A stretch of DNA of 64,000 nt. It comes from Terriglobia bacterium (GTDB lineage: Bacteria; Acidobacteriota; Terriglobia; Terriglobales; Acidobacteriaceae). A program made the position numbers and the translations under genes. The stretch spans positions 1 to 64,000 of the forward strand of contig JAIQFO010000026.1 of NCBI GenBank assembly GCA_020073215.1. Reading direction: 5' to 3'. The notes beneath the pieces were generated by a model that was not told the origin of the DNA, searched no databases, and saw nothing but the letters and a program-made list of their open reading frames with translations. This document shows positions 15,832 through 22,900 of this stretch, piece by piece; the stretch's first letter is position 1, and every line of letters starts with the position of its first letter.

Positions 15832-15861
15832 TTGACAAGGGTGTCGCGGCTGGGCTATTCT
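15832..15861 (+). promoter_or_regulatory. Sigma-70 promoter of rplM-rpsI
   Basis: TTGACA at 15832-15837 and TATTCT at 15856-15861 with an 18-bp spacer. The predicted transcript would begin near 15868, leaving a leader of about 110 bases before rplM, long enough for ribosomal-protein feedback control, though no known leader structure is recognised. Confidence 0.7.
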
Positions 15862-15980
15862 AGAAGCCTTTGGAAGTCCTGCGGCTGCCCGCCGGGAACA
15901 CCTTGCGCGCGTTCTGCGTGGATTGATTTGGGCATTCAGCGGTCTTCATTTAACGTTCTTTAAGGTCTGGGAGATTTCCG

Positions 15981-16412
15981 ATGTCAACCTATTTCCCGAA
16001 AGAGGGAGATATTGCGCGTAAGTGGTTTGTGGTGGACGCGAGCGGGCTTGCGCTCGGACGCCTGGCCTCGCGCGTAGCCCGCATTCTGATCGGCAAAGAG
16101 AATCCGAAATACACGCCTTTTATCGATACCGGCGATCACGTGGTCGTCATCAACGCCGACAAGGTCAAGATCACCGGCATGAAGGCCGACCAGAAGGTCT
16201 ATCAACACTACACCGGATATCCTGGCGGATTGCGCTCGGAAGACCTGAAGAAGCGCATGGTCCGGAAGCCGGAACTGGTGATCGAAGACGCCGTGTCACG
16301 CATGCTTCCCAAGAACAAACTGGGCAAGAAGATGTTTACCAAGTTGAAGGTGTACCGGGGCGACAAGCATCCGCACGAGGCGCAGAAGCCGGAAGCGAAG
16401 GTGTTTGCGTAG
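15981..16412 (+). CDS. rplM: 50S ribosomal protein L13
   Basis: 143 aa, normal length. Diagnostic stretches: [73 protein letters not shown] and [20 protein letters not shown] lies before the ATG. It is followed by rpsI, the conserved L13-S9 pair, in an operon driven from 15832. Confidence 0.97.
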   Translation: MSTYFPKEGDIARKWFVVDASGLALGRLASRVARILIGKENPKYTPFIDTGDHVVVINADKVKITGMKADQKVYQHYTGYPGGLRSEDLKKRMVRKPELVIEDAVSRMLPKNKLGKKMFTKLKVYRGDKHPHEAQKPEAKVFA

Positions 16413-16419
16413 CAAACAA

Positions 16420-16530
16420 GGTCTTAGGTGTCAGGTCCTAAGGTCTTAGGAACCCGGCGCCGCAGAATCTTTCGAAAGGTTAAGAGCACCGAGTTAGCTG
16501 AATGCTGACGGCTGAGTGCTGAAGGCTGAC
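16420..16530 (+). repeat. Short-word repeats between rplM and rpsI
   Basis: Two word families fill this gap: CTTAGG/CCTAAG (16423-16442) and a run of imperfect GCTGA-type words (16496-16530) that ends directly at the rpsI ATG. A related GCTGA run follows rpsI at 16937-16972. The words displace any normal ribosome-binding site before rpsI. Confidence 0.6.
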
Positions 16531-16926
16531 ATGGCAGAAATTGTTCAATACTACGGAACCGGACGGCGCAAGGCGGCGATCGCGCGGGTTTTTCTTCGTC
16601 CGGGCAGCGGCGAGTTCAAGGTCAACGGCAAGACGTTCGAAGAGTACTTTGTGACGCCTTCGCAGCGCATCAGCGCGAAGTCGCCGCTGGTCTCAACCGA
16701 GAGCGCAGCCACCTTCAACGTGCTGGCGAACGTGTGCGGCGGCGGAGTCGCGGGACAAGCCGATGCCGTACGCCTGGGCATCACCCGCGCACTGATGGAG
16801 TTCAACGCGGAACTACGCAAGAAGCTCAAGGCCGAAGGCATGGTGACGCGTGATCCTCGTGCCAAAGAGCGCAAGAAGTATGGACAGAAGGGTGCACGCA
16901 AGCGGTTCCAGTTCAGCAAGCGGTAA
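16531..16926 (+). CDS. rpsI: 30S ribosomal protein S9
   Basis: 131 aa, full length: [53 protein letters not shown] and the basic C-terminus [17 protein letters not shown], whose terminal Lys-Arg reaches the P-site tRNA. ATG 16531 is chosen by homology; no Shine-Dalgarno sequence lies in front of it because a GCTGA-word repeat abuts the start, so translation may be coupled to rplM. Confidence 0.97.
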   Translation: MAEIVQYYGTGRRKAAIARVFLRPGSGEFKVNGKTFEEYFVTPSQRISAKSPLVSTESAATFNVLANVCGGGVAGQADAVRLGITRALMEFNAELRKKLKAEGMVTRDPRAKERKKYGQKGARKRFQFSKR

Positions 16927-16992
16927 GCTTTTGCGTTTGGCTGAAGGCTGAGAGCTGATGGCTGACAGCTGCTTTTAAAATTCATCCCCCCA

Positions 16993-17011
16993 CCTCCCCG
17001 AGATGGGGAGG
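16993..17011 (+). terminator. Stem-loop before rpsB
   Basis: CCTCCCC GAGAT GGGGAGG gives a perfect 7-bp stem with a 5-base loop between rpsI and rpsB. No U-tract follows, so it could be a pause, processing or attenuation hairpin rather than a true terminator. Confidence 0.4.
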
Positions 17012-17070
17012 ACGGGAATGGCAATCCGGGGCCTGTCAGTGTCCGGATGCAGACCAACTGAGGAGGTTAA

Positions 17071-17994
17071 TTGGCAAACATTACGATGAAGGAGTTGCTC
17101 GAAGCTGGCGTTCACTTCGGGCACCAGACGAAGCGGTGGAACCCAAAGATGAAGGAGTTCATTTTTGGCGAGCGCAATGGTATCTACATCATCGACCTGC
17201 AGAAGACGCTGAAGATGTTCAAAGAGGCGTCGAAATTCGTGCAGGACCTGGCGGCCGAGGGCAGAATCGTGCTCTTCGTGGGCACCAAGCGCCAGGCGCA
17301 GGACGCGATCGCCGAAGAGGCGCAGCGCTGCTCGATGTTCTACGTGAACCAGCGCTGGCTGGGCGGCCTGCTGACCAACTGGGTCACGGTACAGAAATCG
17401 GTGAAGCGGCTCAAGGAACTCGACGAAATGGCCACCGATGGCCGTTACGATCTGCTTCCGAAGAAGGAAGTGATCAAGCTTGAGCGCGAGCGCAAGCACC
17501 TGCAGGCGAATCTCGCCGGCATCAAGAACATGACGCGGTTGCCGGACGCGATCTTCGTCATCGATTCTAATAAAGAGCAGATCGCGGTGCGCGAATCGCG
17601 CAAACTGGGCATCCCGGTGGTCGCTGTGGTCGATACCAACTGCGACCCCAGCGAAGTGGATTACGTGATCCCGGGCAACGACGATGCGCTGCGTGCGATC
17701 CGGCTGTTCACCTCGAAGATTTCGGAGTCGATCGCCGAAGGCGTACACGCCAGGGACGACAAGCAGATGGCGGACATTCAAGCAGCGGCAGAGCCGGAAC
17801 CGGTGGCCGCAGCCCCGATCGCTGAGGAGTTGGCTGCCGAAGCAGTGGCCGAGGGCGGAGTTGCCGCTCCCGCTGCGGGGCCCGAGGGTGAAGAGATCCG
17901 CATGGAAGACGTGCTGGGCAAGGGCACGCGGAAGCGTCCCTCAGCCGCCACGGAAGACCTCGACGAACTCCAGGCCGAGACGCGCCGGTTCTAA
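17071..17994 (+). CDS. rpsB: 30S ribosomal protein S2
   Basis: 307 aa from a TTG start with AGGAGG just upstream. S2 signatures: [56 protein letters not shown] and [20 protein letters not shown]. The conserved domain ends near residue 235; the remaining 70 residues are an Ala/Glu-rich, probably disordered tail. Followed by tsf, the classic S2/EF-Ts pair. Confidence 0.97.
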   Translation: MANITMKELLEAGVHFGHQTKRWNPKMKEFIFGERNGIYIIDLQKTLKMFKEASKFVQDLAAEGRIVLFVGTKRQAQDAIAEEAQRCSMFYVNQRWLGGLLTNWVTVQKSVKRLKELDEMATDGRYDLLPKKEVIKLERERKHLQANLAGIKNMTRLPDAIFVIDSNKEQIAVRESRKLGIPVVAVVDTNCDPSEVDYVIPGNDDALRAIRLFTSKISESIAEGVHARDDKQMADIQAAAEPEPVAAAPIAEELAAEAVAEGGVAAPAAGPEGEEIRMEDVLGKGTRKRPSAATEDLDELQAETRRF

Positions 17995-18002
17995 CCAAAA
18001 CG

Positions 18003-18115
18003 CAGGTTTCGAGGTTTCAAGGTTGCAAAGTTTCAGGGTTGCAACCTTGATTGGTCCTGTGATTGGCCCCCCGAGTGACCCTTGGAACTCTGAAGCCTTG
18101 AAACTTTGAAACCTG
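18003..18115 (+). repeat. Inverted repeat of GGTTTCAA words between rpsB and tsf (family B)
   Basis: The arms 18003-18038 and 18080-18115 are built from GGTTTC, CAAGG and AAGTTTC words and pair at roughly three of four positions. Similar words follow etfA at 34169-34203. The structure would sit in the rpsB-tsf transcript and could tune the ratio of the two products. Confidence 0.65.
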
Positions 18116-18128
18116 AGGTCTGATTCTA

Positions 18129-18809
18129 ATGAGCACGACTATGGCAAACATTTCTGCCGCACAAGTAAAAGAGCTCCGCGAGAAAACCGGAGCGCCTATG
18201 ATGGATTGCAAGCATGCCTTGACCGAAGCCAAGGGCAACTTGGAAGACGCGATTGTCCTGTTGCGCAAAAAGGGTGTGTCGGTGGCAGCCAAGAAAGCGG
18301 CGCGTGTGACGAGCGAAGGTTCGGTCGGCCACTACATTCACGCCGGCGGCAAGATCGGAGTTTTGGTCGAGGTGAACTGCGAAAGCGATTTCGTGGCGCG
18401 CACCGAAGACTTCAAAGAGCTGGTCCACGACATCGCCATGCACATTGCGGCAAGCGATCCGAAGTATGTTCGGAAAGAGGACGTCAGCCCGGAAGCCTTC
18501 GCGCGCGAGAAAGACATTTATCTCGCGCAGGCGATCGCGAGTGGCAAACCTGCGAACATTGCTGAAAAAATGGTCGCCGGCAAGATGGAAAAGTTCTATG
18601 AAGAGGTTTGCCTGCTGGAGCAGCCTTTCATCAAGGACCAGACCATCAGCATTTCGCAGCTGATCGCCGCCAAGGTGGGCAAGCTGGGCGAGAACATTGC
18701 GGTGCGGCGCTTTGCCCGGTTTAAGGTTGGCGACGTCGGCGCTACCGTCGCGTTCGTCAGCGCCAAGCCAGACGAGGGCGGCGAGGCGTCGGCACCGGCT
18801 GCCAAGTAG
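18129..18809 (+). CDS. tsf: Elongation factor Ts (short form)
   Basis: 226 aa, nearer to the short Thermus-type EF-Ts than the 280-aa E. coli protein. The UBA-like N-domain reads VKELREKTGAPMMDCKHAL; the core has GSVGHYIHAGGKIGVLVEVN and CESDFVARTEDFKELVHDIA, with the TDFVA-type element that contacts EF-Tu. It recycles EF-Tu-GDP. ATG 18141 (MANISA) is an alternative start. Confidence 0.96.
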   Translation: MSTTMANISAAQVKELREKTGAPMMDCKHALTEAKGNLEDAIVLLRKKGVSVAAKKAARVTSEGSVGHYIHAGGKIGVLVEVNCESDFVARTEDFKELVHDIAMHIAASDPKYVRKEDVSPEAFAREKDIYLAQAIASGKPANIAEKMVAGKMEKFYEEVCLLEQPFIKDQTISISQLIAAKVGKLGENIAVRRFARFKVGDVGATVAFVSAKPDEGGEASAPAAK

Positions 18810-18834
18810 CAGCCGAATAATTCAGGGGCGCTGC

Positions 18835-18884
18835 GGCCGGGCGAGATGCCCGGCGCTCCACTATTCCAGGCCTGAACGGCCTGG
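18835..18884 (+). repeat. Palindromic repeat (family F variant) plus hairpin before pyrH
   Basis: GGCCGGGCGAGATGCCCGG with CGCTCCAC (18835-18861) is nearly the element found inside the GT39-like gene. It is followed by a perfect hairpin CCAGGCC TGAAC GGCCTGG (18866-18884), which may end the upstream transcript before the pyrH -10 element. Confidence 0.6.
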
Positions 18885-18893
18885 TTGCGGTGC

Positions 18894-18899
18894 TACACT
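18894..18899 (+). promoter_or_regulatory. -10 element eight bases before the pyrH start
   Basis: TACACT with only eight bases before ATG 18908 and no Shine-Dalgarno sequence. If active, transcription would start at or next to the start codon, giving a leaderless message. Confidence 0.4.
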
Positions 18900-18907
18900 G
18901 CTTTTTC

Positions 18908-19624
<717 letters not shown>

Positions 19625-19627
19625 AAT

Positions 19628-19706
19628 CAGTACCCAGTACCCAGTCGCCAGTACCCAGAAGAACACGCGTCTGCTGGGTACTGGCGACTGAGTACTGGGT
19701 ACTGGG
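19628..19706 (+). repeat. Large hairpin of GTACCCA words between pyrH and frr (family A)
   Basis: The arms 19628-19658 and 19674-19706 pair over about 31 bp with a single mismatch around a 15-base loop. Each arm is a run of CAGTACCCAGTACCCAGT-type words. A second member lies between etfB and etfA (33101-33163). Directly after it TATAAT (19709-19714) may be the frr -10 element. Confidence 0.85.
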
Positions 19707-19752
19707 TTTATAATTCACGGTTCCATATCGCTATGTTTGGGAGCTGAGAGAG

Positions 19753-20325
19753 ATGGCTCATCCTGCCCTGAAAGAAGTCTACGTAACCCTCAAGACTCGA
19801 ATGGACAAAGCGGTGGAAGACTTCCGCCGCGAAATGGCGGCCACGCGCACCGGGCGTGCGAACGTTCACATGCTGGACACGGTTTCGGTCGACTATTACG
19901 GGTCGCAGATGCCGCTCAACCAGATCGCGCAGATTCATGCGCCCGAGCCGCAGATGATCACGGTGCAGCCGTTCGATCCGTCGCAACTCGGGGCGATCGA
20001 AAAAGCCATCCGCAGCGCCGACCTCGGGCTCAACCCCATGAACGACGGCAAACTGGTGCGCGTGCCCGTGCCTGCGCTCACCGAAGAGCGCCGCAAGGAC
20101 ATGGTCAAGCACCTGCACCGCATTCTCGAAGAGCACCGCACGGCGATTCGTAACGTTCGTCGTGACGGCAATGACGCCATCAAGAAGGCGGCAAAGGACA
20201 AGAAGATCACCGAGGACGACGAGAAGCGCGCGCTGGACGAAATCCAGAAGCTCACCGACGACGAGATCAAGAAGATGGAAGAGATGAGCAAGGCGAAAGA
20301 AAAGGAAGTTCTGGAATTCAAGTAA
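19753..20325 (+). CDS. frr: Ribosome recycling factor
   Basis: 190 aa, standard length. RRF signatures: FRREMAATRTGRANVHMLD, YYGSQMPLNQIAQI, AIEKAIRSADLGLNPMNDG, VPALTEERRKDMVK and the long C-terminal helix. It splits post-termination ribosomes with EF-G. GAGAGAG precedes the ATG. It closes the translation block that began with rplM. Confidence 0.97.
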   Translation: MAHPALKEVYVTLKTRMDKAVEDFRREMAATRTGRANVHMLDTVSVDYYGSQMPLNQIAQIHAPEPQMITVQPFDPSQLGAIEKAIRSADLGLNPMNDGKLVRVPVPALTEERRKDMVKHLHRILEEHRTAIRNVRRDGNDAIKKAAKDKKITEDDEKRALDEIQKLTDDEIKKMEEMSKAKEKEVLEFK

Positions 20326-20329
20326 GTTT

Positions 20330-20394
20330 CGTAGAGATGCGGCTTGCCGCGTCTCCTTCCGCGGCGGGAGACGGGGCAAGCTTCGTCTCTACGG
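20330..20394 (+). repeat. Hairpin repeat (family G) after frr
   Basis: CGTAGAGATG...GCGTCTCC pairs with GGAGACG...CGTCTCTACGG across the whole gap before the next gene. Related CGTAGAG/CTCTACG arms occur at 61479-61519 and a half-copy at 54580-54609. Its position after a convincing operon end suggests a terminator-like role. Confidence 0.6.
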
Positions 20395-20401
20395 AATCCT
20401 T

Positions 20402-20407
20402 TATAAT
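20402..20407 (+). promoter_or_regulatory. -10 element six bases before the oxidoreductase start
   Basis: TATAAT with six bases to ATG 20414; no ribosome-binding site can fit. A transcript from this element would be leaderless. No matching TTGACA-like -35 is seen. Confidence 0.45.
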
Positions 20408-20413
20408 CCGCGC

Positions 20414-22666
20414 ATGAAGCGCGTCGTCCACGCCGCCTGCCCGCACGATTGTCCGGACGCCTGCGGCGTCTTGATCACTATCGAAGACGGGCGCGCCACC
20501 GGGATTCAGGGCGATCTCGAGCACCCAGTTACCCGCGGGTTCCTTTGTGCGAAAGTCGCCAAATATCTTGACCGCGTGTACTCACCGGAACGGGTGCTGT
20601 ATCCGATGCGGCGGGTGGTAGCTAAGGGACCGGCGGCGTACCCGGGCGAGGGCGCCCGCGCCACACTGGAGCGGAGCTGCGCTCCGCATGGACGGGCGGG
20701 GGCGCCCGTCCCCACACGAGCTTTTGAGCGCATCTCATGGGGCGAGGCGCTTGACGAAATTACGCATCGCTTGCGGCGGATCGTCGCCGAATACGGCTGC
20801 GAATCCATCCTGCCCTACTCTTACGGCGGCACGCTGGGGGCGCTCAACGGCGCTTCCATGGACCGCCGTTTCTTCCACCGCCTGGGCGCCTCGCAACTGG
20901 AGCGCAGCATCTGCTCCTCGGCGGGCGAAGAAGGCCTGAAATCGGTGATCGGCGCCAAACTCGGGACCGAGCCGGAACAGTTTGCCCATTCTCGCTACAT
21001 CATCGCCTGGGGCTCGAATATTCACGGCAACAACGTTCATCTCTGGCCGTTTATTGAAGAAGCTCGGCGCAAGGGTGCGAAGCTGGTGGTCATTGATCCG
21101 TATCGCACGCGCACCGCGAAGTGCGCCGATTGGTACCTGCCGATCAATCCCGGCACGGATGCCGCGCTCGCTCTCGGCCTGATGCACGTCATCATCAACG
21201 AAAGTCTTTTCGACGCCGATTACGTTTCGCGCTACACCATAGGGTTCGATGATCTGAAGGCTCGCGCACAACAGTATCCGCCGGAGAAGGTGGCTCACTG
21301 GACCGGCATATCCGCCGACGATGTGCGCAAGCTTGCGCGCGAGTACGCCACCGCGCGTCCGTCGGTGATTCGCGTGAACTACGGCATCCAGCGCTCGGAA
21401 CGCGGCGGCATGTCGATGCGCGCCGTCACCATGTTGCCCTGTTTGATCGGGTCGTGGAAGGAGGTCGGTGGCGGACTCCAGCTCTCGCTCAGCGGAGCTC
21501 ACGGTTTGAATAAGGGCGCGCTCGAAATGCCGGAACTGATGCAGAAGGCGCTCGGACGGCCGGCTCGCATCGTCAACATGGTGCAACTCGGCAAGGCGTT
21601 GAACTCGCTGGCCGCGCCGCCCATTCAGGCGCTGTTCGTGTACAACTCGAATCCGGCGGCGGTGTGTCCCAATCACAATGAAGTTGTCCGCGGACTGAAG
21701 CGGCCCGACCTTTTCACCGTGGTGCATGAGCAGTTCTTTACCGACACGACCGACTACGCCGACATCGTGCTGCCGGCGACCACGTTTTTCGAGCACAAGG
21801 ACTTGCAGACCGCGTACGGCCACTACCACGTTCAGGTCTCGAACCAGGCGATAGAACCTGTGGGCGAATGCCGGTCCAATGTCGAGATGTTCCGCGCGCT
21901 TGCCGAGCGCATGGGTTTTGAAGAGGAATGTTTTCGCGAAACGGTGGATTCCATGATCGACCGCGCACTGGACGCGCCCAATCCTTGGCTTCGAGGGATT
22001 ACGCGTGAACGGTTGGAACGCGAGCACCGCATCCGGCTGAACTTCGGTGCCTCGAATCGTGCGGGGACGAGCGTCTCGCCCGTCCAAGCCGAGCACACCG
22101 GGGCCCCTGACAAGCCCGGTTTTGGCTTGACGGGGTGGAAGAACTCGGCAGCGCCCTTCCTCCCCTTCGCGGAGGGCAACTTCCCCACTCCGAGTGGGAA
22201 AGCCGAGTTCTATAGCGAAGCGCTGAAGCGCCGGGGGCTCGATCCGGTCGTCGCCTTCACCCCGCCTGACGAATCACGACATGGATCAAAATCCGCCGGC
22301 TTCCCGCTCGAACTCCTTGCCCGCAAGGCTGACAACCATCTCAATTCGTCGTTCGCCAACTTGCCCTCCGTTCGCAAGATGGAACCAGGGATCGGGAATC
22401 TGGAGATGCATCCGACTGACGCTGAGGCTCGTGGCATCCGCGATGGCGACCGCGTTCGCGCCTTCAACTCCCGCGGTGAGATCGTCCTCCAGGCGCGGGT
22501 TGATGGTGCGGTGCCTGCGGGAATGGTCGCCGCCCGGCTTGACTGGGCGCGGTTCAGCCCCGGCGGCGCCAATATTAATGTGCTCACCTCAGAAAAACTT
22601 ACGGACATGGGCAACGCGGCGACGTTTTATTCCGTCTGTGTTGAGGTGGAACTCTTTCGGGCGTGA
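20414..22666 (+). CDS. Molybdopterin oxidoreductase, formate dehydrogenase/BisC-like
   Basis: 750 aa. The N-terminal 4Fe-4S site is CPHDCPDAC followed by GFLCAK, then the molybdopterin domain (RISWGEALDEI, ICSSAGEEG, VVIDPYRTRTA, INPGTDAALALGLMHVI, VHEQFFTDTTDYADIVLP) and the C-terminal dinucleotide-binding domain. No SelC/Cys active-site assignment is certain, so the substrate is open. No signal peptide, hence cytoplasmic. Two in-frame insertions unlike the family coincide with palindromic repeats: residues about 77-102 (before FERISW) and about 545-580 (before PFLPFAEGNFPTPSGK). Confidence 0.88.
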   Translation: MKRVVHAACPHDCPDACGVLITIEDGRATGIQGDLEHPVTRGFLCAKVAKYLDRVYSPERVLYPMRRVVAKGPAAYPGEGARATLERSCAPHGRAGAPVPTRAFERISWGEALDEITHRLRRIVAEYGCESILPYSYGGTLGALNGASMDRRFFHRLGASQLERSICSSAGEEGLKSVIGAKLGTEPEQFAHSRYIIAWGSNIHGNNVHLWPFIEEARRKGAKLVVIDPYRTRTAKCADWYLPINPGTDAALALGLMHVIINESLFDADYVSRYTIGFDDLKARAQQYPPEKVAHWTGISADDVRKLAREYATARPSVIRVNYGIQRSERGGMSMRAVTMLPCLIGSWKEVGGGLQLSLSGAHGLNKGALEMPELMQKALGRPARIVNMVQLGKALNSLAAPPIQALFVYNSNPAAVCPNHNEVVRGLKRPDLFTVVHEQFFTDTTDYADIVLPATTFFEHKDLQTAYGHYHVQVSNQAIEPVGECRSNVEMFRALAERMGFEEECFRETVDSMIDRALDAPNPWLRGITRERLEREHRIRLNFGASNRAGTSVSPVQAEHTGAPDKPGFGLTGWKNSAAPFLPFAEGNFPTPSGKAEFYSEALKRRGLDPVVAFTPPDESRHGSKSAGFPLELLARKADNHLNSSFANLPSVRKMEPGIGNLEMHPTDAEARGIRDGDRVRAFNSRGEIVLQARVDGAVPAGMVAARLDWARFSPGGANINVLTSEKLTDMGNAATFYSVCVEVELFRA
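20671..20717 (+). repeat. Family F palindrome inside the oxidoreductase gene, copy 1
   Basis: GCGGAGC TGC GCTCCGC then ATGGACGGGCGGGGGCGCCC and GTCCCCACAC. It has the same two-part build as the intergenic element at 15732-15779. It is in frame and supplies residues between KGPA and FERISW that homologues are expected to lack. Confidence 0.65.
22059..22099 (-). repeat. Family F palindrome inside the oxidoreductase gene, inverted copy
   Basis: Read on the minus strand it gives GTGCTCGGCTTGGACGGGCG then AGACGCTCGTCCCCGCAC, matching the second half of the 15732 element. It is followed on the plus strand by another hairpin (CAAGCC...GGCTTG, 22111-22129). Together they form a second in-frame insertion in the same gene. 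Confidence 0.6.
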
Positions 22667-22698
22667 GATCGGGAGTGCGGGAAACTTCGGTACTTGAT

Positions 22699-22769
22699 GC
22701 AGCCCCGAAAGGGGTGTCCGGATTCGGATGATGCGCGGTATCGCTAAAGCGAAACCCCGATGCGAAACC
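22699..22769 (+). repeat. Double-hairpin repeat (family E), copy 2
   Basis: CCCC GAAA GGGG, then GGTATCGC TAAA GCGAAACC (one mismatch) and the tail CGATGCGAAAC, 32 bases after the oxidoreductase stop. A run of six T follows at 22772-22777, so this copy could act as a terminator. Confidence 0.7.
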
Positions 22770-22811
22770 GGTTTTTTCCGCCGCCTGCCAAGGGAGAAAG
22801 TTCTTCCAGCC

Positions 22812-22841
22812 TTGGACGGTTCTCAATCTCTACCGTATAAT
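22812..22841 (+). promoter_or_regulatory. Sigma-70 promoter of bamA
   Basis: TTGGAC at 22812-22817, an 18-bp spacer and a perfect TATAAT at 22836-22841. The predicted start near 22848 gives a leader of about 50 bases before the bamA frame at 22901. Confidence 0.65.
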
Positions 22842-22900
22842 TACCGTTTTCCTAACTCTAGTGGTTCGAGGTAGTTGCGATTCATCTTCGTCATCATGCT

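Noticed and set aside
20735-22096. 453-codon minus-strand frame opposite the molybdopterin oxidoreductase
   Set aside because: No recognisable domain; low-complexity Arg/His/Val; fully covered by a motif-supported gene.
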